This document shows, piece after piece, positions 24,362 to 32,799 of a stretch of DNA of 43,229 nucleotides. Each line of letters begins with the position of its first letter. Position 1 is the first letter of the stretch. The notes beneath the pieces are model-generated. The model was given only the letters and a program-made list of their open reading frames with translations. It ran no database searches and was not told where the DNA came from. The position numbers were made by a program, and so were the translations under genes. Source of the stretch: Candidatus Poribacteria bacterium (GTDB lineage: Bacteria > Poribacteria > WGA-4E > WGA-3G); NCBI GenBank assembly GCA_003635185.1, contig PYJA01000141.1, positions 22,949-66,177 on the forward strand, given 5' to 3'.

Positions 24362-24428
24362 TAAAAACAGAGACAATAAACCCGCAGAAATTTGTTAAAC
24401 CCGAGATATAACTTAGCGAATAATCGTT

Positions 24429-26405
24429 ATGAAGATTAACGAATTGATATCAGGTAAATATAGGTTGCTTGAGCATCTTAGTTCTGGCAGCTTTTCGTCT
24501 GTTTTTCGTGCGCGCGAAGAGATGACGGACCGTATCGTTGCGATCAAAGCACTTTCCAAAGATGCGTATCCAGCGGACAGAATGCGCTATCTTTTAACCG
24601 AACTTCAAGCGATGTCAAATATATGGGGGCATCCTAATATTGTCTCGATCCATACTGTTGAACCCGGTAAAGATAACTGCCTTGCCTTGATAGTTATGGA
24701 ATATATTGATGGAACTAATCTCAATCAACTTGTTCAACAAGGCGACTTAACATTAAACGATGTCCTTAATATTGGTTTAGATATATGCAACGGTTTAAAA
24801 GCTGCGCATGCCCACAATATTCTCCACCGTGATATTAAGCCACAAAATATACTCCTCACTCCCGAAAAAGAAGCTAAAATAGCCGACTTTAGTATTGCCC
24901 GTATTTTTGGTGAAACAACCGAATTCGCTGTAACAATGACGGGTACCCGCCGCTATATGGCACCCGAGCAACACTATGGTGCTTATGATTTTCGTGCTGA
25001 TTTGTATGCTACCGGTTTAGTGCTTTATGAGGCACTCACAAAACAATTTCCTTTTTCTGGTGAAGCCGATGAAATCGATAGAAAGAAGGCATCGGGTGAA
25101 ATAGAGAACCTCGAAAAATGCCCAGAGGAATTCCGGAATTTTTCGTTAAAAGCACTCCATAGAGATGTTGATAAACGTTACCAAACAGCATCTGAAATGT
25201 ACGAAGAACTTGACCGCATTCGCCGCTGGCAATACGAACAGCAAGCCTCTGCCCTTATTGCAGAAAGTGCTAATTCTCCCGCAACTGAACTTGCAAGTGC
25301 CCTCGAACGTTGCCGAAAAACATTTCGATTACAAATTGATGTTGCCGAATTCATTAACCAAAACCTTTTCTTTGAGATGCGTAGCAAAGATGAGAAGGAG
25401 AAACGCGAACGTGTTAAGATACGACTTAGGCAACACTATACCGAAGCGATTAAGTACCTACGGAACGAAAACATAGAGAACGCACTTCGAGAACTCCATA
25501 AGGCACATAACCTCTGTTTACAGGATGCGGAACTTGTTGCACAAGCAGACACCCTCTTCAAGGAAGCGAGTACAGCGACATCGCTGCCGAATGCTTCAAC
25601 AGTTCAGGATATTGCTGCACTGATTGAGAAGCTCTCTGAAACAGAAAAAACAAATCTATTTGATACGTTAAACATATCGGAAACCCAGACGGAACCTGAA
25701 GTTTATCAGGAGCCCCCCGAAGTTTACCAGAGGGAATTAAATACAATTTCTTTCCCTAAAACTGAGGCACAACAAGTAGACAATTACCGTGTCTTAATAG
25801 AAGAAGCTTCACCTGAATTTTTATTGGATAAAGTTCACGAAGACATACAATATCCACATGAGGAAGAAGCAGCGTATATCTATCAACAAGCACAAATTTT
25901 TATGCAACAAGAAAACGTCCGCGGATGTCTCGGACAGTATAAAAGACTCGGGGCTTTTTATTACAGACACGCCAGACGGTTCATTCGGATGGACGAAATA
26001 GAACTCGTCGCGAATTGTTATACACGCGCGCGATTTGCTTACGCAGCAGCCCAAAAACAACGGAACGCACGAAAAAACGCAAGAAATGGTGCCGCGTACT
26101 ACGTTCATCTTGCACGACAATTAGAAATGCAACGCTCATGGATAGAAGCTGGTATGTCATACATATTCGCTGCCGACAATTACCGTTTTGCCCAGCTAAG
26201 TTTGGAAGTTGAAAAGTGTGAATCTTCCGCGTCTGTTTGCTATTTCAATGCTGCTGAAAGCGCACATCTCATCGGTGATCTTCAAACCGCTTATGAATAT
26301 TATATGTTAATTTTATCTATCGGTGAGAAATTGCCAAATCCGCCGAGAGCGGTAATTGAAGCACAAAAATTGCTTGATGAAATTCGGAAAGGCGATCATA
26401 AATAG
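24429..26405 (+). CDS. Soluble Ser/Thr protein kinase with helical C-terminal extension
   Basis: A 658-residue protein. Residues ~11-270 are a Hanks-type kinase domain: SSGSFSSVF (glycine loop, ~18-26), K40 in VAIKAL, D135 in HRDIKPQN, and GTRRYMAPEQ as activation-segment anchor. The metal-binding DFG motif reads D153-F-S (IADFSIAR), so its glycine is replaced by serine. The glycine loop is also poor in glycine. The key K, D and N are present, so activity is plausible but may be altered. Residues ~280-658 are helical and TPR-like (AYEYYMLILSIGEKL and similar) with acidic, proline-bearing linkers. There is no membrane helix, unlike PknB-type receptors. No ribosome site is evident. It lies 83 bases ahead of the Rpn gene on the same strand. 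Confidence 0.92.
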   Translation: MKINELISGKYRLLEHLSSGSFSSVFRAREEMTDRIVAIKALSKDAYPADRMRYLLTELQAMSNIWGHPNIVSIHTVEPGKDNCLALIVMEYIDGTNLNQLVQQGDLTLNDVLNIGLDICNGLKAAHAHNILHRDIKPQNILLTPEKEAKIADFSIARIFGETTEFAVTMTGTRRYMAPEQHYGAYDFRADLYATGLVLYEALTKQFPFSGEADEIDRKKASGEIENLEKCPEEFRNFSLKALHRDVDKRYQTASEMYEELDRIRRWQYEQQASALIAESANSPATELASALERCRKTFRLQIDVAEFINQNLFFEMRSKDEKEKRERVKIRLRQHYTEAIKYLRNENIENALRELHKAHNLCLQDAELVAQADTLFKEASTATSLPNASTVQDIAALIEKLSETEKTNLFDTLNISETQTEPEVYQEPPEVYQRELNTISFPKTEAQQVDNYRVLIEEASPEFLLDKVHEDIQYPHEEEAAYIYQQAQIFMQQENVRGCLGQYKRLGAFYYRHARRFIRMDEIELVANCYTRARFAYAAAQKQRNARKNARNGAAYYVHLARQLEMQRSWIEAGMSYIFAADNYRFAQLSLEVEKCESSASVCYFNAAESAHLIGDLQTAYEYYMLILSIGEKLPNPPRAVIEAQKLLDEIRKGDHK

Positions 26406-26488
26406 ACCTTTACAGATAAAATTTTTTTGAAATTTATAACCGTTGTAGCGCAACAGAAGGATTTGCTGAAAAAACTCGAAAAGACGTT

Positions 26489-27403
26489 ATGGCTACAGAA
26501 CTTACTGAACCTGACATAGCACCACAGCTAATTGGACAATTTGATACTGCTTCAAAGCAAATTGTCCGTAAAAATGCTGATGAATGTATCCAATTTTGCC
26601 TCGGCACCACGGATGCTGAAGCAATTAATGTGATAGAAACTGAACAACCTGTCGTCAAATGGTATCGTGCAGATAGTTTCATACATGCAAATGTGCGCGG
26701 TGAAGAAGCCATCGTCCACATGGAATTTCAGACACACGATAGCACAGAGGTACCGATGCCTTACCGCATAGCAGGTTACGCTGGTTTAGGGATACGGACA
26801 TATCAATTGCCGATCTATTCACACGTGATTTACCTGCATCCGAATGCGGGACTCAATGACCCAGGCGAATACGTGCAAAATGTGCCAGGGTATGAGATTG
26901 CCATTAAATATAAAGTCATCAGGCTCTGCAATATAGATGGGCAAAATGTTTTAGACGCGAAACTAAAAGGACTTATCCCTTTTGCACCGCTGATGAAACC
27001 ACCAGAAGAAATGGATGCTGATCAGTGGTTGCGGAAATGTATTGAGGTGGCACAAACTATTCCAATGGACGAGGCAGACAAACCGGATTATCTTGCCGCT
27101 ACGGTCATTTTGTCTGATGTTATATTTGATTTTCACGACATTTATGATATTTTATCGGAGGAAACCATGAAAAAATCATCTTTTGCCGAATACTTTACAG
27201 AAAAAGCTGAACGAAAAAATACTATTGAATTGCTCCTTGATGTGTTAGAAGTGAGATTTCAACCTAACAACGTGCAAACACTAAAACCCACACTTGAGAA
27301 CATCCAAGAACAGCAGGAATTGAAGCAGCTGTTCCTTGAGGCAGTTCAAGTATCAAGTTTTGATGAATTTAAGCGTATCTTGGCATCAAATGGAGCCGGA
27401 TAA
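26489..27403 (+). CDS. Rpn/DUF4351-type PD-(D/E)XK nuclease with internal start site
   Basis: A 304-residue protein. D62 (RADSFIHANV) and E79-F-Q81 (VHMEFQTH) form the PD-(D/E)XK variant active site of the Rpn/DUF4351 group, followed by YRIAGYAGLGIRTY. The last ~78 residues are a separate helical module (MKKSSFAEYF to FDEFKRILAS). That module has its own ATG at 27167, with a strong CGGAGG-aaacc spacing, which is far better than the ribosome site of the main start (none visible). In E. coli rpn genes, C-terminal fragments made from internal starts act as antitoxins of the full nuclease. The sequence here predicts the same arrangement, and the module is duplicated as a free gene immediately downstream. 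Confidence 0.88.
   Translation: MATELTEPDIAPQLIGQFDTASKQIVRKNADECIQFCLGTTDAEAINVIETEQPVVKWYRADSFIHANVRGEEAIVHMEFQTHDSTEVPMPYRIAGYAGLGIRTYQLPIYSHVIYLHPNAGLNDPGEYVQNVPGYEIAIKYKVIRLCNIDGQNVLDAKLKGLIPFAPLMKPPEEMDADQWLRKCIEVAQTIPMDEADKPDYLAATVILSDVIFDFHDIYDILSEETMKKSSFAEYFTEKAERKNTIELLLDVLEVRFQPNNVQTLKPTLENIQEQQELKQLFLEAVQVSSFDEFKRILASNGAG
27157..27403 (+). CDS. Predicted intragenic product: C-terminal module of the Rpn nuclease
   Basis: GGAGG at 27157-27161, five bases, ATG at 27167, in frame with the host gene, giving 78 residues (MKKSSFAEYF...). The entry starts at the ribosome site. The detached downstream copy at 27408 begins at the equivalent codon, which supports this ATG as a genuine translation start. 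By analogy with intragenic antitoxins of E. coli Rpn proteins, it would neutralise the nuclease; this is inference. Confidence 0.6.
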
Positions 27404-27407
27404 AACC

Positions 27408-27620
27408 ATGCAAAAATCATCTTTTGCCGAATACTTTGAACGAAAAAATACTATTGAATTGCTCCTTGATGTGTTAGAGATCCGCTTTCAACCTAACAAC
27501 GTGCAAACGTTGAAACCTATGATTGAAAGCATTGAGGAATTGCAAACGCTTAAGCGATTGCATCGCGAAGCAGTTCAAGTGCCAAGTTTTGATGAATTCA
27601 GGCGCATCTTGGAATCATAA
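27408..27620 (+). CDS. Free-standing copy of the Rpn C-terminal module
   Basis: Seventy residues (MQKSSFAEYFERKNTIELLL...FDEFRRILES), about 80% alike to the last 78 residues of the preceding Rpn protein, minus an eight- to nine-base-in-codons gap (TEKA missing). The DNA similarity begins at the ribosome-site region (CCGGATAAAACC here versus CGGAGGAAACC there) and runs through the stop, so the duplicated unit is the small reading frame with its leader rather than a random gene piece. It starts four bases after the Rpn stop. It is probably an antitoxin-like or regulatory partner of the Rpn nuclease. It contains no catalytic residues. Confidence 0.75.
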   Translation: MQKSSFAEYFERKNTIELLLDVLEIRFQPNNVQTLKPMIESIEELQTLKRLHREAVQVPSFDEFRRILES

Positions 27621-27705
27621 GGAAATTGAACCTTATCACAAAAGGTTTACTACAACAAGTCACAAAGGCACTATGAAGACATTTTACCGATACTTCAATC
27701 CGTTT

Positions 27706-27714
27706 TGGTATAAT
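27706..27714 (+). promoter_or_regulatory. Extended -10 promoter of the OB-nuclease-macro gene
   Basis: TGGTATAAT is a perfect extended -10 (TGn-TATAAT) with no good -35. It would start transcription about 17 bases before the ATG at 27738, leaving room for the GGGAGAG ribosome site. Confidence 0.6.
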
Positions 27715-27737
27715 ATGAAGTAAAAGGGAGAGATAAT

Positions 27738-29441
27738 ATGCCAACAGAGTTTAAAAATGTTAGTGAAATTACACAACAAGTATTGGATATCGTAAAACCT
27801 AATCCCAAGTTAAAAGATGTTTGGATACAAGGCAAGGTTTCAGGGATCAGACAGACACAAAATAACACCCTCAATTTTACGCTCACGGATAACAATCAGA
27901 AAATTCAGTGTGTCATTTTTAACGATAGAGAATCCCTGCAAGAGAATTTACCTGAAGCAGGAAACAACGTATCTGTCAAGGGAGAGATTTATGTCAATGA
28001 AAAGAAAAGCGAATATCGGTTTATGGTTACAGACGTAAAATTGCCTGAAGATCCTCCGCAGTCTCAACCTATTTCTGTTAATGATCTAACAGAAACCTTG
28101 AGAAATACCCTAAAGACACATTCGGACGAAGTTCAAGGTGAAATTGAAAGACTTTTTGTGACACCTGCTGGTTATACAATCTTGAAACTTAAAGATGTAA
28201 CTGCAGATGGACAATCTAATGATATAATCGAATGTGTAATCCCGCCAACGATTGAGCCCCCTTTCTCTCTTGAAAAAGGTGGAAAAGTTTACATAAAGGG
28301 ACAATTTGGAATTTTTCCGGACGCAAGTGCATATCGGATTAAAATTGACGATGCAAACGACATAGCACCAATTGCAAAACCACCAAAGCCAGCACCACCA
28401 AAGCCAGGCAAATGTCAGGAATGCCAGGAGCGTTATAACAACTTGCAAGATCAATTGTGTCATATATGTTATTATGCCAGTTTAACTTATGAAGGAATTG
28501 TTGTCGGTGCAGTCCTCCGTTATTTTAATGCACCGAAATTTGCAAATTTTACTACAAAGCGGGAACATCGAATTGATTTTACTCCAAATATAAAAGGGCG
28601 CGCGGATATTGCATTGTTGAATAGTAAGGGAAATCCAGTAGCCATTGCAGAGTGTAAACGAATCGAAGATAATAATAGGGACGATGGGATAAATAATCAG
28701 TTGAAACCTTACCTCAATGTGAGTGAGACCAATTTAGGACTATTTGCCGATGATACAGACCCTTATGAATGGATTTTTCTTAAGAGAAATGTTGAGAAAG
28801 CAAGATATGATAAGATCAACCGTTCTCAATTTGAGGAAGAACTCGGTGTAGAACCACCATCAGAAATATCACCAAATAAAACTCGTTTCGAACTTATTCA
28901 CGGCAATATAATTGAGGCAGAGGTAGATGCCGTTGTGAACGCGGCAAAGGCTGAACTAACCAAAGGCAGTGGGATAGATGCTGCAATTCGGGATGCTGGT
29001 GGTGAAGAAATTGAGAGAGCAATCCAAGAAATTATCGAACGTGAAGGTGTCTGTCCTCCAGGTAGAGCTGTGATTACGACAGGGGGTAACCTACCTGTAA
29101 GACATGTTATTCATGCTGTAGGACCAATTTATGATGATGGGGAACAACATGAAGCGGAGACACTTGCCCGTTGCTACAAAAATTGCCTGAAGATTGCAGC
29201 AGAAAAAGAAATTAGGTCTATCGCTTTCCCTGCTATTAGTACGGGTAACTACGGTTATCCTATTGAAAAAGCAACCCCTATCGCCCTAAACACCGTGAAA
29301 GAATTTGTAGAAAATGCACACCAGCATAACGAAATGGTCCCAGAACGCATTCAGTTTGTCTTGCTTCATGAAGAAGCTTATAACTGTTATGTCAAGGAGT
29401 TTTTAAAACTCGGATACGGTTTATCTTGTCTAATCGGGTAA
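27738..29441 (+). CDS. Multidomain protein: two OB folds, zinc knuckle, PD-(D/E)XK nuclease, macro domain
   Basis: A 567-residue protein with GGGAGAG before the ATG. Residues ~1-110 resemble the nucleic-acid-binding OB fold of exonuclease VII large subunit (LKDVWIQGKVSGIRQTQNN, VSVKGEIYV). Residues ~125-210 are a second OB-like unit. After a proline-rich linker, C226-x2-C229 and C241-x2-C244 form a zinc knuckle. Residues ~250-375 look like a restriction-type PD-(D/E)XK domain (GRAD290IALL, AE305-C-K307). Residues ~381-560 are a macro domain (ELIHGNIIEAEVDAVVNAAK, GSGIDAAIRDAGG, FPAISTGNYGYP) that would bind ADP-ribose. In its NAAN motif the last Asn is Lys (K404). I know of no named family with this order. 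DNA cleavage coupled to an ADP-ribose-type signal is inference. Confidence 0.88.
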   Translation: MPTEFKNVSEITQQVLDIVKPNPKLKDVWIQGKVSGIRQTQNNTLNFTLTDNNQKIQCVIFNDRESLQENLPEAGNNVSVKGEIYVNEKKSEYRFMVTDVKLPEDPPQSQPISVNDLTETLRNTLKTHSDEVQGEIERLFVTPAGYTILKLKDVTADGQSNDIIECVIPPTIEPPFSLEKGGKVYIKGQFGIFPDASAYRIKIDDANDIAPIAKPPKPAPPKPGKCQECQERYNNLQDQLCHICYYASLTYEGIVVGAVLRYFNAPKFANFTTKREHRIDFTPNIKGRADIALLNSKGNPVAIAECKRIEDNNRDDGINNQLKPYLNVSETNLGLFADDTDPYEWIFLKRNVEKARYDKINRSQFEEELGVEPPSEISPNKTRFELIHGNIIEAEVDAVVNAAKAELTKGSGIDAAIRDAGGEEIERAIQEIIEREGVCPPGRAVITTGGNLPVRHVIHAVGPIYDDGEQHEAETLARCYKNCLKIAAEKEIRSIAFPAISTGNYGYPIEKATPIALNTVKEFVENAHQHNEMVPERIQFVLLHEEAYNCYVKEFLKLGYGLSCLIG

Positions 29442-29500
29442 CTATCGCTTAGTAATGTTTCATCCCTGGTCTTTGTAATACTTAAAAGTAAGGAGAACTA

Positions 29501-30688
29501 ATGATTTCACTATCACAACGCAGTCAAAACGTAACACCATCGTCAACCTTAGCCATCACAGCGAAAATCAACGCGATGATCGCGGATGGCGTAGATGTCG
29601 TCAAATTCGGGGCAGGCGAACCCGATTTTGATACACCCGACTATATCAAAGCCGCCGCAATCACTGCACTTGATGCAGGATTCACAAAATATACACCTGT
29701 CCCCGGTATTCCTGAACTTCGGGAGGCAATCGTGGACAAATTCAAAAATGACAACGGGCTGGATTATACAACATCCCAAGTTATCGTTTCGTGCGGAGCA
29801 AAACACACACTCTATAACATCATGCAAGCGATCTGTGACCCGGACGATGAAGTCATCTTTGCTGCGCCTTATTGGGTAAGCTATCCACAGCAGATTAAGT
29901 TGGCAGGTGCAGTCCCACGTGTGATTGAAACCACTGCCGAACAGAACTTCTGCATGCAACCCGATCAGGTAGAAGCAGCAATCACATCAAAAACAAAAGC
30001 GATTCTGATTAACAGTCCGAGCAACCCCACTGGTACTACTTATGATGTGGAAACACTGAAGCAGATAGCAGCACTTGCAGTCAAACATCAGGTCTATCTC
30101 ATATCAGATGAAATTTATGAAGCACTGCTTTATGACGGTGCGACACATCAGAGTCCCGCTTCATTCAACGAGGAGACGAAAGCGATTACCTTTGTCGTCA
30201 ATGGCGTATCCAAAGCGTATTCTATGACAGGCTGGCGTATCGGGTATACCGCAGGTCCCGAAGATGCGATTTCAGCGATGTCCCGTATCCAATCACACAG
30301 CACTTCAAACCCGACCTCCATTGCACAGAAAGCTGCTGTCGCCGCACTCAATGAACCGCAAGATGCCGTTGAGGAAATGCGACAAGCATTTGAAGAACGC
30401 CGTGATGTTATCTGTCAACGTTTTGATGAGATTGACGGTGTGAGCTATGTCAAACCGCAAGGTGCATTCTACATCTTTCCCGATTTTTCTGAGCATTATG
30501 GCAGAACACTTGACGGTAAAAAGATTGAAGGGTCAATGGATATTACCGATTATCTGCTCGGTTCAGCAGGTGTCGGTGTTGTGCCGGGTGACGGATTCGG
30601 TGCGGATAACAATTTGCGCCTCTCCTTCGCTACCTCTCTGACGGAGATAAACCGTGGATTAGATCGGATTAAAAAGGCGTTGGGATAA
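29501..30688 (+). CDS. Class I PLP-dependent aminotransferase (aspartate aminotransferase-like)
   Basis: A 395-residue enzyme with AAGGAG before the ATG. It aligns with aspartate aminotransferases of the Ib type throughout: GAGEPDFDTPDYIKAAA, YTPVPGIPELREAI, INSPSNPTGTTYDVETL, and K238 in VSKAYSMTGWRIGY, the lysine that holds pyridoxal phosphate. The arginine in the C-terminal LRLSFATS binds the substrate carboxylate. It moves amino groups between aspartate or related amino acids and 2-oxoglutarate in the cytoplasm. It is a normal-length, complete housekeeping-type gene beside an accessory region. Confidence 0.95.
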   Translation: MISLSQRSQNVTPSSTLAITAKINAMIADGVDVVKFGAGEPDFDTPDYIKAAAITALDAGFTKYTPVPGIPELREAIVDKFKNDNGLDYTTSQVIVSCGAKHTLYNIMQAICDPDDEVIFAAPYWVSYPQQIKLAGAVPRVIETTAEQNFCMQPDQVEAAITSKTKAILINSPSNPTGTTYDVETLKQIAALAVKHQVYLISDEIYEALLYDGATHQSPASFNEETKAITFVVNGVSKAYSMTGWRIGYTAGPEDAISAMSRIQSHSTSNPTSIAQKAAVAALNEPQDAVEEMRQAFEERRDVICQRFDEIDGVSYVKPQGAFYIFPDFSEHYGRTLDGKKIEGSMDITDYLLGSAGVGVVPGDGFGADNNLRLSFATSLTEINRGLDRIKKALG

Positions 30689-30710
30689 GGTAATTCTTTT
30701 GAGGGAATAA

Positions 30711-32777
30711 ATGTTAAAAACGAGCACAGAACAAGGTAATTTCTCACGAACCTTTACACGACGCGGCTTTCTCACGGCCGGCCTGAAAGCCGGCGCAGCA
30801 GCTTTCACAACAGCACTCCTACCCAGATTCCATGCAGATGCTGCAGGACAATATAATGTGTTGTTTATCATGGTTGATGACCTACGTCCTATGTTAGGCT
30901 GCTACGGACACTCAGAGATGCATACACCTAATATTGATAGGCTTGCCCAACGTGGTACACTTTTCAACCGTACGTATTGTCAAGCTCCTTTGTGCAATGC
31001 ATCTCGAACATCAATTCTTACGGGATTAAGACCTGACACAACAAAAGTGTTTTTCAATGCAACAGAATTTCGGCAGACACTACCAAACGCTGTGACACTC
31101 CCACAACACTTTAAAGCGTCCGGTTATCATACCCAGTCTGTCGGAAAAATTGGTCATAGCGCGGCAACACAGGATGATGCATACTCATGGAGTGTGCCTT
31201 CATGGTTACCACCATGGATCCCCTTTAATCCTTTACATATTCCTGTCTGGCAGTCGCTTGATGTTGAAGATAACGATCTGTCAGATGGTAGAACTGCCGA
31301 AAAAGCGATTGCGGTTTTAGCTGAAATACAACACACACAATTTTTCCTTGCAGTTGGTTTTGAGAAACCGCATCTGCCGCTCTATGTACCACGGAAATAT
31401 TACGATCTCTATACACATCAAGACTTCTCTCTTCCTGTGACGACTACGCTGCCGAATGATGCGCCTGAGATTGCAAATAACAAATTGGATGGGCTGAGAG
31501 CATACCTTGATATTCCAGATGAAGGACCTATATCAGATGAGAAAACATTAGAATTGATTCGGGCTTATGCTGCATCAACAAGCTACATGGACGCACAAGT
31601 TGGGCGTGTAATTCAACAGTTAGACATACTGGGGCTTTCTCAAAAAACCGTGATTGTTTTTGTCGGTGACCATGGGTTCCATCTTGGCGAACACGGAACT
31701 TGGCGGAAAAATACGCTTTTTGAAGTCGCTCTCCGATCTCCGATGATTATAAGTGTTCCAGAACAACAACCTAATGAAACAGATGCTTTGACAGAACTCG
31801 TTGATATATATCCAACGTTATGTGAAGCGTGTCAAATACCTGTGCCTTCACAATTAGAAGGTTTGAGTCTGATGCCTATTATTGAGACACCGAGTCGTCC
31901 ATGGAAAACAGCCACTTTTAGCCAGCTGAAACGAGGTCGCACAAATGGGATGTCTATACGAACTACCCAATACCGATACACTGAATGGGGAAATAAGGGG
32001 ATAAAAGGAAAAGAACTTTACGATTATCTCACTGATCCAGATGAAACAGTCAATATTGCTAATCTACCGGAAAATGCTGAACTTGTAATACATCTTAGTG
32101 AACGTCTGCATGCTGGTTGGCAAGAAGCTTTGCCTGATATACAAGAACCAAAAACGTCACCTTGGGATATAAATGACGATGGTGTTGTCAATATCCAGGA
32201 CCTGGTTCTCGTTGCCAACGATTTTGGTGCAGAGGTCCCAGTACACGCGAAAACAGACGTGAATCAAGACGGTAGTGTTGACATTCTTGACTTAGTTCTG
32301 GTTGCAGCACATTTTGGTGAATCTACACACAAGTCAGCACCGCAAAGTTCAATTGGTTTTTTGTCGAGACATGTTGATGACATTGAAAAATGGGTCATTG
32401 AGGCACGTTTAGTCGATGACGGTTCAGCTATTTTTCGCAAGGGCATTTCGAAACTGGAAGAGCTGATGAATGTTGTTGTGCCACAAAAAACCGTTCTTTT
32501 ACCCAACTATCCAAATCCCTTTAATCCAGAGACATGGATACCCTACGATCTGGCACAAGATACAAACGTCAATATTGACATCTATAATCTAAAAGGTGAA
32601 ATTATTAGAAAGCTTGTTATCGGTTTCCAAGTTGCTGGCACGTATCGTACCCAATCGCGCGCAGCGTATTGGGACGGACGGAATGCTGCTGGTGAACAGG
32701 TTGCAAGTGGGATTTACCTGTATACACTTCAAGCAGGGAAATTCAATTCGACACGGCGAATGCTGATTCTCAAATAG
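30711..32777 (+). CDS. Tat-exported sulfatase with dockerin-like repeats and C-terminal sorting-type domain (copy 1)
   Basis: 688 residues; GAGGG precedes the ATG. A twin-arginine signal (TRRGFLTAGLKAGAAAF, R17-R18) sends the folded protein out. The sulfatase domain (~45-470) has FIMVDDLRP metal ligands, and C95-N-A-S-R as formylglycine site, with Ala where the other two copies have Pro. VGDHGFHLGEHGTW matches the iduronate-2-sulfatase-like group. Residues ~486-540 hold two Ca-binding dockerin-type loops (DINDDGVVNIQDL, DVNQDGSVDILDL). Residues ~597-688 are a FlgD/T9SS-like domain starting YPNPFNPETWIPY and ending RRMLILK, probably for outer-surface attachment. It is the first of three tandem paralogues. 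Confidence 0.93.
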   Translation: MLKTSTEQGNFSRTFTRRGFLTAGLKAGAAAFTTALLPRFHADAAGQYNVLFIMVDDLRPMLGCYGHSEMHTPNIDRLAQRGTLFNRTYCQAPLCNASRTSILTGLRPDTTKVFFNATEFRQTLPNAVTLPQHFKASGYHTQSVGKIGHSAATQDDAYSWSVPSWLPPWIPFNPLHIPVWQSLDVEDNDLSDGRTAEKAIAVLAEIQHTQFFLAVGFEKPHLPLYVPRKYYDLYTHQDFSLPVTTTLPNDAPEIANNKLDGLRAYLDIPDEGPISDEKTLELIRAYAASTSYMDAQVGRVIQQLDILGLSQKTVIVFVGDHGFHLGEHGTWRKNTLFEVALRSPMIISVPEQQPNETDALTELVDIYPTLCEACQIPVPSQLEGLSLMPIIETPSRPWKTATFSQLKRGRTNGMSIRTTQYRYTEWGNKGIKGKELYDYLTDPDETVNIANLPENAELVIHLSERLHAGWQEALPDIQEPKTSPWDINDDGVVNIQDLVLVANDFGAEVPVHAKTDVNQDGSVDILDLVLVAAHFGESTHKSAPQSSIGFLSRHVDDIEKWVIEARLVDDGSAIFRKGISKLEELMNVVVPQKTVLLPNYPNPFNPETWIPYDLAQDTNVNIDIYNLKGEIIRKLVIGFQVAGTYRTQSRAAYWDGRNAAGEQVASGIYLYTLQAGKFNSTRRMLILK

Positions 32778-32799
32778 ATTTCTCTTGGAAGGGCAATTG

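Larger units (their letters stand above)
23759..24428. other. Gene-free stretch with stacked palindromic repeats
   Basis: I see no gene in this 670-base spacer. It holds in order: a G/C-run inverted repeat (23806-23899), a block of GGCAAGGTT-type hairpins (23900-24075), an AATCCGCGATTCAGA half-element (about 24120-24135), a CTCCGATTCCCGAC hairpin (24231-24271), and a promoter-like pair at 24333-24361 for the kinase gene. Confidence 0.6.
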
